This document shows positions 17,422 through 25,890 of a stretch of DNA of 64,000 nt, piece after piece. The notes beneath the pieces are model-generated. The model saw only the letters and a list, made by a program, of their open reading frames with translations, was not told the DNA's origin and did no database searches. The stretch is from NCBI RefSeq assembly GCF_023703325.1, contig NZ_JAMQGM010000015.1:1-64000 (forward strand), given 5' to 3'. Position 1 is the first letter of the stretch. Every line of letters begins with the position of its first letter. The translations under genes were made by a program, and so were the position numbers. The DNA comes from Streptomyces meridianus. GTDB taxonomy: Bacteria; Actinomycetota; Actinomycetes; Streptomycetales; Streptomycetaceae.

Positions 17422-18705
17422 ATGACCGCGGGCTATGGGGAACTGCTGCGGACACCGCACGCCGCGCGGCTGCTGACCGGCACGCTCGTGGGCCGGCTGC
17501 CCAACGCCACGGCGGCGCTCGCGGTCGTGCTGTACACCCGGGCCGAGGGCGGCGGCTACGCCCTGGCCGGCGTGCTCGCGGCCGTCTACGGTCTGGCCAC
17601 CGCCGTCGGCCAGCCGCTGCTCGGACGTGCCGTCGACCTGTACGGGCAGCCGCGCGTCATGCTCCCGGCCGCCCTGCTCTCGGGCCTGGGCATGGGGCTC
17701 TTCGTCCTCGTGGGCCTGACGCACTTCCCGCTCCTGGGCGGCGAGACCCCCTGGCCCGCCCACGCCGCGATGCTGATCGCGGGCCTCTTCACCCCGCCCC
17801 TGGAGGGCGGGCTGAGGGCTCTGTGGCCGAGCGTCCTGAAGCGCAAGGACCGGGTGCAGGCGGCCTACGCTCTCGACGCGGTCGCCCAGGAGTTGATGTT
17901 CGCCGTCGGCCCGTTGCTCGTCACCCTGCTGGTCGCGGCGTGGTCGGAGACGGCGGCCGTGCTGGTCGTCAACGCGGCCGGGGTGCTCGGGGCGCTGTCC
18001 GTGGTGGTCTCCGAGCCGTCCCGGCTCTGGCGCTCCGAGCCGCGCGAGTCCCACTGGCTCGGGGCCCTGCGGTCGGGCGGCTTGCTGGCCCTCCTCGGTG
18101 CGTTCTTCTTCGTCGGTCTCGCCCTCGGCTCGATCGCGGTGGCCGCTGTCGCGTACGCCGACGGTCACGGCGGCGGCATGGTCTCCAGCTACCTGCTCTC
18201 AGCGCTCGGCGCCGGAGCCCTCGTGGGCGGGCTGGTCTACGGCGCGCGCCCGTGGCCGGGGGAGCCCGAAGCCCGGCTCCGGCTGCTGACGGCCTGCCTG
18301 GCCGCCGGCTATCTTCCCCTCGTCCTGGTCCCCGGTACCGGGGCCATGACGCTTCTCTCAGCCGTCGCAGGCGTCTTCCTCGCGCCTGCGCTCGCCTGCG
18401 CGTTCACGGTGATCGACCGGCATGCGCCGCGGGGCACGGTCACCGAGGCGTTCTCCTGGCTGGTGACCACTTTCAGCGTGGGCGCGTCGGTCGGAACCGG
18501 GGCCGCCGGCCCGGCGGTGGAACTCGGCGGGGCGGCGGCGGGATTCGCCGTCGCCGGGGGCGGCGGAGTCGTCGCGCTGCTCGTGATGCTGGCGACGCGG
18601 CCGGTTCTGAAGGCTCCCGCCCCGGCGGCGGGTGCGGTGCACCGGAAGGAAAATGATCGAAACGGTGGGGTCGAACCCGGTTTCAGGTCAGGGCATCAGG
18701 CGTAA
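17422..18705 (+). CDS. Major facilitator superfamily transporter
   Basis: A 427-residue membrane protein with about twelve hydrophobic segments. It has an MFS-like cytoplasmic loop after the second segment (GRAVDLYGQPRVML) and a long central loop (residues ~200-215, SEPSRLWRSEPRE). The substrate is not predictable. ATG at 17422 is preferred because AGGGG sits five bases upstream; GTG/ATG at 17386/17389 have no such site and lie against the operator. The adjacent LacI-type gene suggests induction by the transported compound. Its stop codon overlaps the -10 box proposed for pafA. Confidence 0.85.
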   Translation: MTAGYGELLRTPHAARLLTGTLVGRLPNATAALAVVLYTRAEGGGYALAGVLAAVYGLATAVGQPLLGRAVDLYGQPRVMLPAALLSGLGMGLFVLVGLTHFPLLGGETPWPAHAAMLIAGLFTPPLEGGLRALWPSVLKRKDRVQAAYALDAVAQELMFAVGPLLVTLLVAAWSETAAVLVVNAAGVLGALSVVVSEPSRLWRSEPRESHWLGALRSGGLLALLGAFFFVGLALGSIAVAAVAYADGHGGGMVSSYLLSALGAGALVGGLVYGARPWPGEPEARLRLLTACLAAGYLPLVLVPGTGAMTLLSAVAGVFLAPALACAFTVIDRHAPRGTVTEAFSWLVTTFSVGASVGTGAAGPAVELGGAAAGFAVAGGGGVVALLVMLATRPVLKAPAPAAGAVHRKENDRNGGVEPGFRSGHQA

Positions 18706-18708
18706 TGT
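18703..18708 (+). promoter_or_regulatory. -10 box of pafA, leaderless arrangement
   Basis: TAATGT begins on the stop codon of the MFS gene and ends six bases before the pafA ATG. No Shine-Dalgarno sequence is visible, so pafA probably has a leaderless mRNA in addition to any read-through. Confidence 0.5.
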
Positions 18709-18714
18709 TCAGTC

Positions 18715-20076
18715 ATGGACCGCCGCATTTTCGGGCTGGAGAACGAGTACGGCGTCACGTGCACGTTCAGGGGACAGCGCCGACTGTCACCTGACGAAGT
18801 GGCGCGCTACCTCTTCCGCCGTGTCGTTTCCTGGGGCCGCAGCAGCAATGTGTTTCTGCGCAACGGCGCCCGCCTCTATCTCGATGTGGGATCGCATCCG
18901 GAATACGCAACTCCCGAGTGCGACAACGTGACCGAACTGGTCACCCACGACAAAGCCGGGGAGCGCATCCTCGAGGGCCTGCTCGTCGACGCCGAACGCC
19001 GCCTGCACGAGGAAGGAATCGCGGGCGACGTCTACCTCTTCAAGAACAACACCGATTCGGCGGGAAACTCCTACGGATGCCACGAGAACTATCTCGTGGC
19101 CCGGCACGGTGAGTTCTCCCGCCTCGCGGACATCCTCATCCCGTTCCTCGTCACCCGTCAGCTGATCTGCGGCGCGGGAAAGGTGCTGCAGACCCCGCGC
19201 GGGGCCGTCTACTGCGTGAGCCAGCGTGCCGAGCACATCTGGGAGGGTGTCAGCTCGGCCACCACCCGGTCCCGCCCGATCATCAACACGCGGGACGAGC
19301 CGCACGCGGACGCCGAGCGCTACCGGCGTCTGCACGTCATCGTCGGCGACTCGAACATGTCCGAGACGACCATGCTGCTCAAGGTCGGCGCGACCGACCT
19401 GGTGCTGCGCATGATCGAGGCGGGCACCGTGATGCGGGACCTGACCCTGGAGAACCCCATCCGGGCCATCCGCGAGGTCAGCCACGACATCACCGGCCAG
19501 CGCAAGGTGCGCCTGGCCAGCGGGAGGGAAGCCTCCGCCCTGGAGGTGCAGCAGGAGTACTACGAGAAGGCCGTCGACTTCTGCGAGCGCCGCGGTATCC
19601 GGACAGGCACTGTCGAGCGGATCCTCGAACTGTGGGGACGGGCTCTCGACGCGATCAGGACGCAGGACCTGGACAAGATCGGCACCGAGATCGACTGGGT
19701 GATGAAGTACCAGCTCGTCGAGCGCTACCGGGCGAAGAACAACATCACCATGTCACACCCGCGGATCGCCCAGATAGACCTCGCGTACCACGACATCCAC
19801 CGGCGTCGTGGTCTCTACTACCTCCTCGAGAAGCGGGGGCAGGCGGCGCGCGTCTGCGACGACGTGAAGATCTTCGAGGGGAAGTCCGTGCCCCCGCAGA
19901 CCACACGCGCCCGGCTTCGCGGGGACTTCATCCGCCGTGCCCAGGAGCAGCGACGCGACTTCACGGTCGACTGGGTGCACCTCAAGCTCAACGACCAGGC
20001 GCAGCGGACCGTGTTGTGCAAGGACCCGTTCCGTTCCGTCGACGACCGGGTGGAGAAGCTCATCGCCGGCATGTAG
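18715..20076 (+). CDS. pafA: Pup-protein ligase
   Basis: A 453-residue glutamine-synthetase-like ligase that forms an isopeptide bond between the gamma-carboxylate of deamidated Pup and a substrate lysine, using ATP. Glu9 (FGLENEYG) and the catalytic Asp57 ([19 protein letters not shown]) are present. The Dop-specific loop is absent (compare [17 protein letters not shown]). It also contains [18 protein letters not shown] and [31 protein letters not shown], shared with Dop. It is separated from prcBA by the LacI/MFS pair and followed by a strong terminator. Confidence 0.97.
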   Translation: MDRRIFGLENEYGVTCTFRGQRRLSPDEVARYLFRRVVSWGRSSNVFLRNGARLYLDVGSHPEYATPECDNVTELVTHDKAGERILEGLLVDAERRLHEEGIAGDVYLFKNNTDSAGNSYGCHENYLVARHGEFSRLADILIPFLVTRQLICGAGKVLQTPRGAVYCVSQRAEHIWEGVSSATTRSRPIINTRDEPHADAERYRRLHVIVGDSNMSETTMLLKVGATDLVLRMIEAGTVMRDLTLENPIRAIREVSHDITGQRKVRLASGREASALEVQQEYYEKAVDFCERRGIRTGTVERILELWGRALDAIRTQDLDKIGTEIDWVMKYQLVERYRAKNNITMSHPRIAQIDLAYHDIHRRRGLYYLLEKRGQAARVCDDVKIFEGKSVPPQTTRARLRGDFIRRAQEQRRDFTVDWVHLKLNDQAQRTVLCKDPFRSVDDRVEKLIAGM

Positions 20077-20084
20077 CCGGCGCA

Positions 20085-20124
20085 GCACAGGTGGGCGGCC
20101 GGGGAACCGGCCGCCCACCTGTGC
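20085..20124 (+). terminator. 18-bp perfect hairpin after pafA
   Basis: Arms 20085-20102 and 20107-20124 pair perfectly around a GGAA tetraloop (GNRA class), nine bases after the stop. Confidence 0.85.
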
Positions 20125-20232
20125 TTCACGGAGCCTCCGCACGCGTCCGGTGCCTTACTCGGCAGCTCCGGTGCCTCGCACGCCGTACAGTGTCGATCTC
20201 CGACAACAACCTGACGCGAACTGAGGAATCCC

Positions 20233-21213
20233 GTGCGCCGACGCTCCGTACTCCTTGCCGTGCCTGCCGGTCTGCTCACGCTCGCGGGGTGCGGTGACGA
20301 CAAGACCGACAAGTCGTCCAGCAGCAAGACCCCGTCGCAGTCCGCCACTCCTTCGGCCAAGATCGTGAACGGTCCGCTGCCGAAGGTGACCGGCGGGAAG
20401 AAGCTCGGCGAGAAGCCGACCGTGGCCAAGGGGCCGGGTGAGCCCAGCAAGGACCTCGCGGTGAAGACGCTCATCCAGGGCAAGGGCGACAAGATCACGA
20501 AGGGCGACTTCCTCCAGGCCGACTACCTGGGGCAGATCTGGACGACCGCCAAGGTCTTCGACAACTCCTACGACCGCGGCAAGCCCGCCGTCTTCCCGAT
20601 CGGCGTCGGCCAGGTCATCCCCGGCTGGGACCGCGCCCTGGTCGGGAAGAAGATCGGCAGCCGGGTGGAGATGGCCATCCCGCCGGCGCTCGGCTACGGG
20701 CCCCAGGGCAACCCCCAGGCTGGCATCAAGGGCAAGGACACGCTCGTCTTCGTCGTCGACATCGTCGGCTCCTTCAATGGCAAGAGCTCGGCCAAGGGCA
20801 AGGACGTGCCGCAGACCGACGCCGCCGTGCCGAAGGTCGGCACCGACACCGACGGCAAGGCCCCCTCGATCGAGGTCCCGAAGCAGGACCCGCCGAAGAA
20901 GCTCGTGTCGGAGTACGTCATCGAGGGCGACGGCGCCGAGGTGAAGAAGAGCGACGGGGTGCTCGTCCAGTACAAGGGCGTGCTCTGGGACAACGGCAAG
21001 GAGTTCGACTCCACCTACAAGCGGGGCCAGCTCGCCCAGTTCTCCCTGCAGCAGGTCGTCAAGGGCTGGTCGCAGGGACTGACCGGGAAGAAGGCGGGCA
21101 GCCGGGTTGTGATCGTCGTCCCGCCGGACCTGGGCTACGGGAAGCAGGAGAAGCAGGGCATTCCGGCGAACTCCACGCTGGTCTTCTCCGTCGACATCCT
21201 GGCGGTTCTGTAA
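20233..21213 (+). CDS. Lipoprotein with two FKBP-type peptidyl-prolyl isomerase domains
   Basis: A 326-residue surface-anchored protein. Signal peptide with lipobox LAGC (Cys20) is followed by a Ser/Thr/Lys-rich linker. Two FKBP domains (about residues 75-180 and 225-326) follow. Both keep the FKBP pocket pattern Tyr...Phe-Asp...Phe...Val-Ile/Val...Trp...Tyr: QADYLG, KVFDNS, FPIGVGQVIPGW, ALGYG in the first, VQYKG, EFDST, FSLQQVVKGW, DLGYG in the second. It would catalyse cis-trans proline isomerisation of exported proteins. The GTG start has GAGGAATCCC upstream. It is followed by a cytoplasmic FKBP, 39 bases away. Confidence 0.93.
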   Translation: MRRRSVLLAVPAGLLTLAGCGDDKTDKSSSSKTPSQSATPSAKIVNGPLPKVTGGKKLGEKPTVAKGPGEPSKDLAVKTLIQGKGDKITKGDFLQADYLGQIWTTAKVFDNSYDRGKPAVFPIGVGQVIPGWDRALVGKKIGSRVEMAIPPALGYGPQGNPQAGIKGKDTLVFVVDIVGSFNGKSSAKGKDVPQTDAAVPKVGTDTDGKAPSIEVPKQDPPKKLVSEYVIEGDGAEVKKSDGVLVQYKGVLWDNGKEFDSTYKRGQLAQFSLQQVVKGWSQGLTGKKAGSRVVIVVPPDLGYGKQEKQGIPANSTLVFSVDILAVL

Positions 21214-21252
21214 GACTGTCCCGGTTGCCCAGCACTACAGAGGAGCAATTCA

Positions 21253-21624
21253 GTGAGCATCGAGAAGCCCGAGGTCGACTTCCCGGGCGGCGAACCGCCG
21301 GCGGAACTGGAGATCAAGGACATCTGGGAGGGCGACGGTCCTGTCGCCAAGGCCGGTGACACCGTCGCCGTCCACTACGTCGGCGTGGCGTTCAGCACCG
21401 GCGAGGAGTTCGACGCGAGCTGGAACCGCGGCACCCCGCTCCGCTTCCAGCTGGGTGTCGGCCAGGTCATCTCCGGTTGGGACCAGGGTGTGCAGGGCAT
21501 GAAGGTCGGCGGACGCCGCCAGCTCACGATCCCGGCGCACCTGGCGTACGGCGACCGCGGTGCAGGCGGCCGGATCAAGCCCGGCGAGACGCTGATCTTC
21601 GTCTGCGACCTGGTGTCGGTCTGA
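21253..21624 (+). CDS. Cytoplasmic FKBP-type peptidyl-prolyl isomerase
   Basis: A 123-residue single-domain FKBP without signal peptide. Pocket residues are intact: VHYVG, EEFDASW, RFQLGVGQVISGWDQG, LAYGDRG and LIFVCDLV. Length and composition are those of the FK506-binding isomerases found in all streptomycetes. It probably shares a transcript with the double-FKBP lipoprotein upstream (AGAGGAGC ribosome site, GTG start) and ends at a strong hairpin. Confidence 0.95.
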   Translation: MSIEKPEVDFPGGEPPAELEIKDIWEGDGPVAKAGDTVAVHYVGVAFSTGEEFDASWNRGTPLRFQLGVGQVISGWDQGVQGMKVGGRRQLTIPAHLAYGDRGAGGRIKPGETLIFVCDLVSV

Positions 21625-21641
21625 TTCCCGGCAGCGCATGA

Positions 21642-21677
21642 ACGTGGGGCCCGTGCCGTCCGGCACGGGCCCCACGT
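21642..21677 (+). terminator. 17-bp perfect hairpin after the FKBP pair
   Basis: Arms 21642-21658 and 21661-21677 are perfectly complementary and nearly loopless (TC at the tip). It lies 18 bases after the FKBP stop and separates it from pafBC. Confidence 0.85.
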
Positions 21678-21763
21678 CGTCCGGTCCAGGCTTTGCCCCA
21701 GGCCCCCGGGGCGGTAGGTTCAGCAGTCAGGGGTGGAGGGGACGAAGAGGAGAACGAGCGTCG

Positions 21764-22735
21764 ATGGCGATTGCCAAGGCCGAGCGGCTGATGAATCTGG
21801 CGCTGTGCCTGCTGGGGACCCGGCGACCGCTGAGCAAGCGTGAACTGCGGGCATCGATCGAGGCCTACGTCGAGGGGGCGGGGGGCGGCACTCCCGCGAA
21901 CGACGAGTCGTTCAACCGCATGTTCGAGCGCGACAAGGACGATCTGCGCGAGCTCGGACTCGTCATCGAGACCGTCGACAACCTCGACGGAGAGACCGGC
22001 TATCTCGCGCGCCGTGACAGCAACCGGCTGCCTCCGGTCTCCCTGGACGCCGAGGAGGCGGCGGCGCTCGGCCTCGCGGCCAAGGTCTGGCAGCAGGCCC
22101 GGCTCGCCGGGGCCGCCAACGGTGCGCTGCAGAAACTGCGGGCCGCCGGAATGCCCGTGGCCGAGGACGCCTACGAGGGCCAGAGCGCGCTGGAACCGCG
22201 GATACCGGCCCGGGAAGCGGCCTTCGAGCCGCTGATGCTGGCCTGCCGCGACCGGCGCCCGGTCGTCTTCGACTACCGCAAGGCCAACGCGGCGCACCCC
22301 GAGAGCCGGCACGTCGAACCGTGGACGCTCGAGTGCTGGCGCGGCCACTGGTACCTCGCCGGCTGGGACCGGGAACGCAGGGCCGAACGCGTCTTCCGGC
22401 TCTCGCGGATCACCGGCCGGGTCCGCTCCCGTTCGGCCGCCTTCACCGCCGAGATCCCCGACCACGTCACCGTCCGCGAAACGGTCGAGAGCTGGGCGGG
22501 CGAGAACGCCACGAGCCGGGCGAGGATCCGGATCCGGGCCGGTGCCGGATACCCGCTGCGCGCCCGGGCTTGCAGCACCCGCGCAGCCGGGGAGGGCTGG
22601 GACGAGCTGGAGGTCCCCTACGGCCACGGGCTCGGCGCCTGGCTGGCGGAGTTCGGCCCCGACGTGGTCGTGCTCGCCCCGGCGGAGTTGCGTGCCGACG
22701 TGCTGGAGCGGCTGCGCGCCGTGGCCAAGGGCTGA
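21764..22735 (+). CDS. pafB: WYL-domain transcriptional regulator PafB
   Basis: A 323-residue protein with an N-terminal winged helix (MAIAKAERLMNLALCLLGTRRPLSKRELR region) and a WYL domain (~residues 145-230: VFDYRKANAAH, VEPWTLECWRGHWYLAGW, RVFRLSRITG), then the WCX C-terminal domain. In mycobacteria PafB with PafC activates the LexA-independent DNA-damage regulon. ATG at 21764 follows AAGAGGAGAACGAGC. A candidate -10 (TAGGTT, 21715-21720) lies between the FKBP terminator and the gene. It is followed after 19 bases by pafC. Confidence 0.93.
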   Translation: MAIAKAERLMNLALCLLGTRRPLSKRELRASIEAYVEGAGGGTPANDESFNRMFERDKDDLRELGLVIETVDNLDGETGYLARRDSNRLPPVSLDAEEAAALGLAAKVWQQARLAGAANGALQKLRAAGMPVAEDAYEGQSALEPRIPAREAAFEPLMLACRDRRPVVFDYRKANAAHPESRHVEPWTLECWRGHWYLAGWDRERRAERVFRLSRITGRVRSRSAAFTAEIPDHVTVRETVESWAGENATSRARIRIRAGAGYPLRARACSTRAAGEGWDELEVPYGHGLGAWLAEFGPDVVVLAPAELRADVLERLRAVAKG

Positions 22736-22754
22736 GAGGAACCGGAAACTTTTC

Positions 22755-23705
22755 ATGGCCGGCAACGCGATCGACCAGACCCGCCGGATGCTGTCCCTGG
22801 TGACGTACCTGAGAGAGCGCCCCGGCGCCCGGGTGTCCGACGTCGCCCGGGCCTTCGGCATCACCGAGGACCAGCTCATCGCCGACCTCGACGTGCTCCC
22901 GATGTGCGGCACCAGCTTCCGCGGCGGTGACCTCCTCGACATCGACACCGACGGCGACCGGATCTGGTGGCACAACCCCGACGACGTGGCCTCGCCGCTC
23001 CGGCTCGCCGCGGACGAGGCGACTGCACTGCTGGTCGCGGCCCGCGCGGTCGCCACCCTGCCGGGCCTGCGCGACAGTGACCGGCAGGCCCTTGTGCGGG
23101 CGACGGCCAAGCTGGAGGCGGCCGCGGGGGAGGTGGCGGGAGCGAGCTCCCGGGTCTCCGTCACCTTCGAGTCCGAGGGCGGCGTTTTCGCCGACGTCGA
23201 CCGTGCCATCGCCGAGCGCCGGCGCCTGTGGCTGCGCTACTACTCGCCGGCCCGTGACGAGCTGACCGAGCGTGAGGTGGACCCCATCCGGCTGTTCGCC
23301 GTGGGCCACACCTACATGGAGGCCTGGTGCCGGCTCTCCGAGGCCCGGCGGACCTTCCGGCTCGACCGGGTCGCCGAGATCAGGCTGCTGGACGCCCCCG
23401 CCGACCCCCCGCCCGTCGAACTGCGCGACCTCTCGGAAGGACTCGTGCAGCCCGCGGCCGAGGATCCCGAGGTCGTCATCGAGGTGGGACCGGGCGGACG
23501 CTGGGTCGCCGAGTACTACCCGCACGACAGCGCCGAGGAACTGCCCGACGGCGGCCTGCGGATCACCCTGCGCACCCCCGACCCCGCCTCGCTGCGCCGC
23601 CTGGCCCTGCGACTCGGTCCGGACGGCCGGATCGTCTCCCCGCCCGGCCTGGCGGCGAGTGCCCAGGAGGCCGCACGGACAGCCCTCGAGGCGTACGGCG
23701 AGTGA
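22755..23705 (+). CDS. pafC: WYL-domain transcriptional regulator PafC
   Basis: A 316-residue partner of PafB. A winged helix (MLSLVTYLRERPGARVSDVARAFGITEDQL) is followed by the WYL domain (WLRYYSPARDELTEREVDPIRLF..YMEAWCRLSEARRTFRLDR) and a WCX-like C-terminus. The motif equivalent to WYL reads TYMEAW, normal for PafC. The ATG at 22755 has AGAGGA upstream at wide spacing. PafB and PafC act as a heterodimer; co-transcription is expected from the 19-base gap. Confidence 0.93.
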   Translation: MAGNAIDQTRRMLSLVTYLRERPGARVSDVARAFGITEDQLIADLDVLPMCGTSFRGGDLLDIDTDGDRIWWHNPDDVASPLRLAADEATALLVAARAVATLPGLRDSDRQALVRATAKLEAAAGEVAGASSRVSVTFESEGGVFADVDRAIAERRRLWLRYYSPARDELTEREVDPIRLFAVGHTYMEAWCRLSEARRTFRLDRVAEIRLLDAPADPPPVELRDLSEGLVQPAAEDPEVVIEVGPGGRWVAEYYPHDSAEELPDGGLRITLRTPDPASLRRLALRLGPDGRIVSPPGLAASAQEAARTALEAYGE

Positions 23706-23718
23706 AGGGGAACGAGTC

Positions 23719-23949
23719 GTGACGCCGGCGGCGGTGCGCTTCAGAGCTGCCTGCCCGGACTGCCGGGCCGCCTTCGAGCTCCCTTCGGACGCGTTCCGGC
23801 TCGCCATCGGCGCCAGCCGCCGCACCACCTTCTACTCGTTCACCTGCCCGGACTGCGGCGCAGCGGTGCGCAAACCGGCTGGGGAGAGGGTCGTGGAGCT
23901 GCTCACCGGGGGCGGGGTGCGCACCCTGCGCCTGCACACCCCGCTGTGA
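23719..23949 (+). CDS. Small zinc-ribbon protein of unknown function
   Basis: A 76-residue protein from the GTG at 23719, with AAGGGGA eight bases before it. Two CPDC knuckles, about 35 residues apart (ACPDCRAAF and TCPDCGAAV), would bind one zinc ion. The rest is basic with no catalytic motif. The gene begins 13 bases after pafC and is likely in its operon. Function not recognised; a role as nucleic-acid or protein adaptor is possible. Confidence 0.8.
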   Translation: MTPAAVRFRAACPDCRAAFELPSDAFRLAIGASRRTTFYSFTCPDCGAAVRKPAGERVVELLTGGGVRTLRLHTPL

Positions 23950-24005
23950 GGGACCGCTCGTGAGGGGCGGGCGCGCCCGGCGGACCCGGGCAGTCGGGCA
24001 GGGCA

Positions 24006-24011
24006 TAGGCT
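24006..24011 (+). promoter_or_regulatory. -10 box of the 67-residue membrane protein gene, leaderless
   Basis: TAGGCT ends exactly six bases before the ATG at 24018, with no ribosome site between. Confidence 0.5.
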
Positions 24012-24017
24012 CGTCCC

Positions 24018-24221
24018 ATGCTGTGGCCCATGCTCGCCCTCACCCTCGCCTTCTGCGGAATCGCGGTCCTCGGTGTGCTCGCGGTCCGGGTCTTCGTCGA
24101 AGTGCGCCGTCTGTCCGGTCAGCTCGCCAGCAGCTCACAGCAGATCATCCGGGCGGCCGAGGACCTCGAGCGGGCGGCGGGGCCGCTCGCGGCGAGCGCG
24201 GACTCCCTGCGCCGGCGCTGA
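24018..24221 (+). CDS. Small single-span membrane protein with cytoplasmic helix
   Basis: A 67-residue protein: one transmembrane segment at residues ~4-27 ([23 protein letters not shown]), then an amphipathic helix with heptad-like Leu/Ala spacing ([29 protein letters not shown]). It resembles small DUF948-like or MCP-linker-type membrane proteins, but I cannot assign a family with certainty. It sits between pafC and tatA. The start has no Shine-Dalgarno sequence but a -10 box at the spacing of leaderless transcripts. Confidence 0.72.
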   Translation: MLWPMLALTLAFCGIAVLGVLAVRVFVEVRRLSGQLASSSQQIIRAAEDLERAAGPLAASADSLRRR

Positions 24222-24445
24222 GGGGCCCTCCGGCCCCGGACCCGCCAGGGCCTCCCGTCGGCGGAGATCCGGGGGGTACGCTGCTGCAAGCGGCTCCGAC
24301 AGAGAGACAGGGGTCGCCGGCGGGGAGGACATCCAGGGGTTGCCCGGGGTTCACCTCGTGCGCGTTAGGATCGCAGCCAGTGTGCCGACCGGGAGCGTCC
24401 GGAAGGCCAGCCCACCCATGCCGCCTCGGTGAGAAGGAAACTCTT

Positions 24446-24730
24446 ATGTTCGGCAGGCTCGGCGCCCCCGAGATCATTCTCATCCTCGTCGTCATCGTGC
24501 TGTTGTTCGGCGCCAAGAAGCTTCCCGACATGGCCCGTTCGCTGGGCAAGTCGGCACGCATCCTCAAGAGCGAGGCCAAGGCGATGAAGTCCGAGGGCAA
24601 GGACTCCGCGTCCGCCCCGGCCGACCCGCCCGCGGACAAGGAGACGCACCGCACGATCCAGGCGTCCCCCGGTGACGCGAGCAGCTCCCGCCCGGTGTCC
24701 GAACCGAGCGACCGTACGACGCAGCGCTGA
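24446..24730 (+). CDS. tatA: Sec-independent translocase subunit TatA
   Basis: A 94-residue Tat component. An N-terminal membrane helix (residues ~8-21, [20 protein letters not shown]) with the FG hinge leads to an amphipathic helix ([19 protein letters not shown]) and a disordered acidic tail. TatA multimers form the conduit for folded proteins with twin-arginine signals. ATG at 24446 has GAAGGAA nine bases upstream. A -10 candidate TAGGAT (24366-24371) suggests a leader of about 70 bases. tatC follows after 52 bases. Confidence 0.95.
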   Translation: MFGRLGAPEIILILVVIVLLFGAKKLPDMARSLGKSARILKSEAKAMKSEGKDSASAPADPPADKETHRTIQASPGDASSSRPVSEPSDRTTQR

Positions 24731-24782
24731 CCGCAGCCGACCAGGCGGCCTTCGGTGCCGCCGCACGAGATGGGGACGTGGG

Positions 24783-25733
24783 TTGCTCAAGTCCGCCCGC
24801 AATGAGGAGAAGGACCCCGAGGGGCGGATGCCGCTCGCGGACCACCTGCGCGAACTGAGGAACAGGCTGGCCAAGGCGATGCTCGGCATCATCGTGGTCA
24901 CCGTCGTTGCCGTGTTCTACAGCGAGGACATCATGTCCTTCCTGTCCGCCCCGGTGCCCAAGTGCACGAAGGGGCTCGGCCAGAGCACCGGCGGCAGCTG
25001 CGCCGTGGTCGCGTTCAACACCCTGCTCTCGCCCTTCACCACCACTGTCAAGGTGAGTCTGATGGCGGGCATCATCGTCTCGAGCCCGATCTGGCTGTAC
25101 CAGCTGTGGGCGTTCATCGCGCCCGGACTGCACCGCAACGAGAAGCGCTACACCTACGCCTTCGTGGCCTCCGCGGTGCCGCTGTTCGCCGGCGGCGCCT
25201 ACCTCGCCTACCTGATCATGCCGATCAGCATGCGCGTGCTGCTGCAGATCACCCCGGACAGCTCTGCCAACATCCTGCAACTGGACGACATCCTCGACTT
25301 CGTCGTACGCATGGTGCTCGTCTTCGGTATCGCCTTCGAACTGCCGCTGATCCTCGTCATGATGAACATGGCGGGCATCGTCTCGGGCCGGCGCATGCTG
25401 GGATGGTGGCGCGGTGTGGTCATGGGCGTCTTCGTTTTCGGCGCCGTCGCGACCCCGACCACCGATCCGGTCGGCATGTTCGCCCTCGCGGGACCGATCG
25501 TCCTGCTCTACTTCCTCGCGGTCGGGTTCTCCCTGCTCAACGACCGGCGACGGCGTTCCGGCGACCCGGACGCCGAGCTGGACGACGACGAGGCCGCGCC
25601 GCTCGATCTGGCACCCGAGCCGGTCGGTGACGCCCAGCTGCTCGCCTCGACCACCCGGCGGGCGCTGCCGGAGCAGATGACCGCCGAGGCCCCGCAGATC
25701 GCGCCTCGCAGCGGTTACGACGACGCCACCTGA
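24783..25733 (+). CDS. tatC: Sec-independent translocase subunit TatC
   Basis: A 316-residue, six-span membrane protein that recognises twin-arginine signal peptides together with TatB. The N-terminal signature MPLADHLRELRNRL contains the conserved Glu that contacts the RR motif. The C-terminal ~60 residues are a polar, acidic extension typical of actinobacterial TatC. TTG at 24783 (MLKSARNEEKDPEG) is taken as start, matching the streptomycete N-terminus I remember; ATG at 24828 is an alternative but leaves little room for a ribosome site. The window also encodes a probable Tat substrate (63285 onward). Confidence 0.94.
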   Translation: MLKSARNEEKDPEGRMPLADHLRELRNRLAKAMLGIIVVTVVAVFYSEDIMSFLSAPVPKCTKGLGQSTGGSCAVVAFNTLLSPFTTTVKVSLMAGIIVSSPIWLYQLWAFIAPGLHRNEKRYTYAFVASAVPLFAGGAYLAYLIMPISMRVLLQITPDSSANILQLDDILDFVVRMVLVFGIAFELPLILVMMNMAGIVSGRRMLGWWRGVVMGVFVFGAVATPTTDPVGMFALAGPIVLLYFLAVGFSLLNDRRRRSGDPDAELDDDEAAPLDLAPEPVGDAQLLASTTRRALPEQMTAEAPQIAPRSGYDDAT

Positions 25734-25878
25734 TCGCCCGGACCGGGCTCCCCGGACCCCGGCCCGAAGGATCTTCCGGCCGGGTCATCCGGGACGCCTC
25801 GGGAGGTGTGGGACGGGAGCATCCGCGCGGTGCGGCATCGGAGTCGTCCCGGCTCTTCAACGCGACAGGGATGCCGAG

Positions 25879-25884
25879 TAGAGT
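25879..25884 (+). promoter_or_regulatory. -10 box of the lipid kinase gene, leaderless
   Basis: TAGAGT lies exactly six bases before the GTG at 25891; no ribosome site is present. Confidence 0.5.
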
Positions 25885-25890
25885 CCCGGC

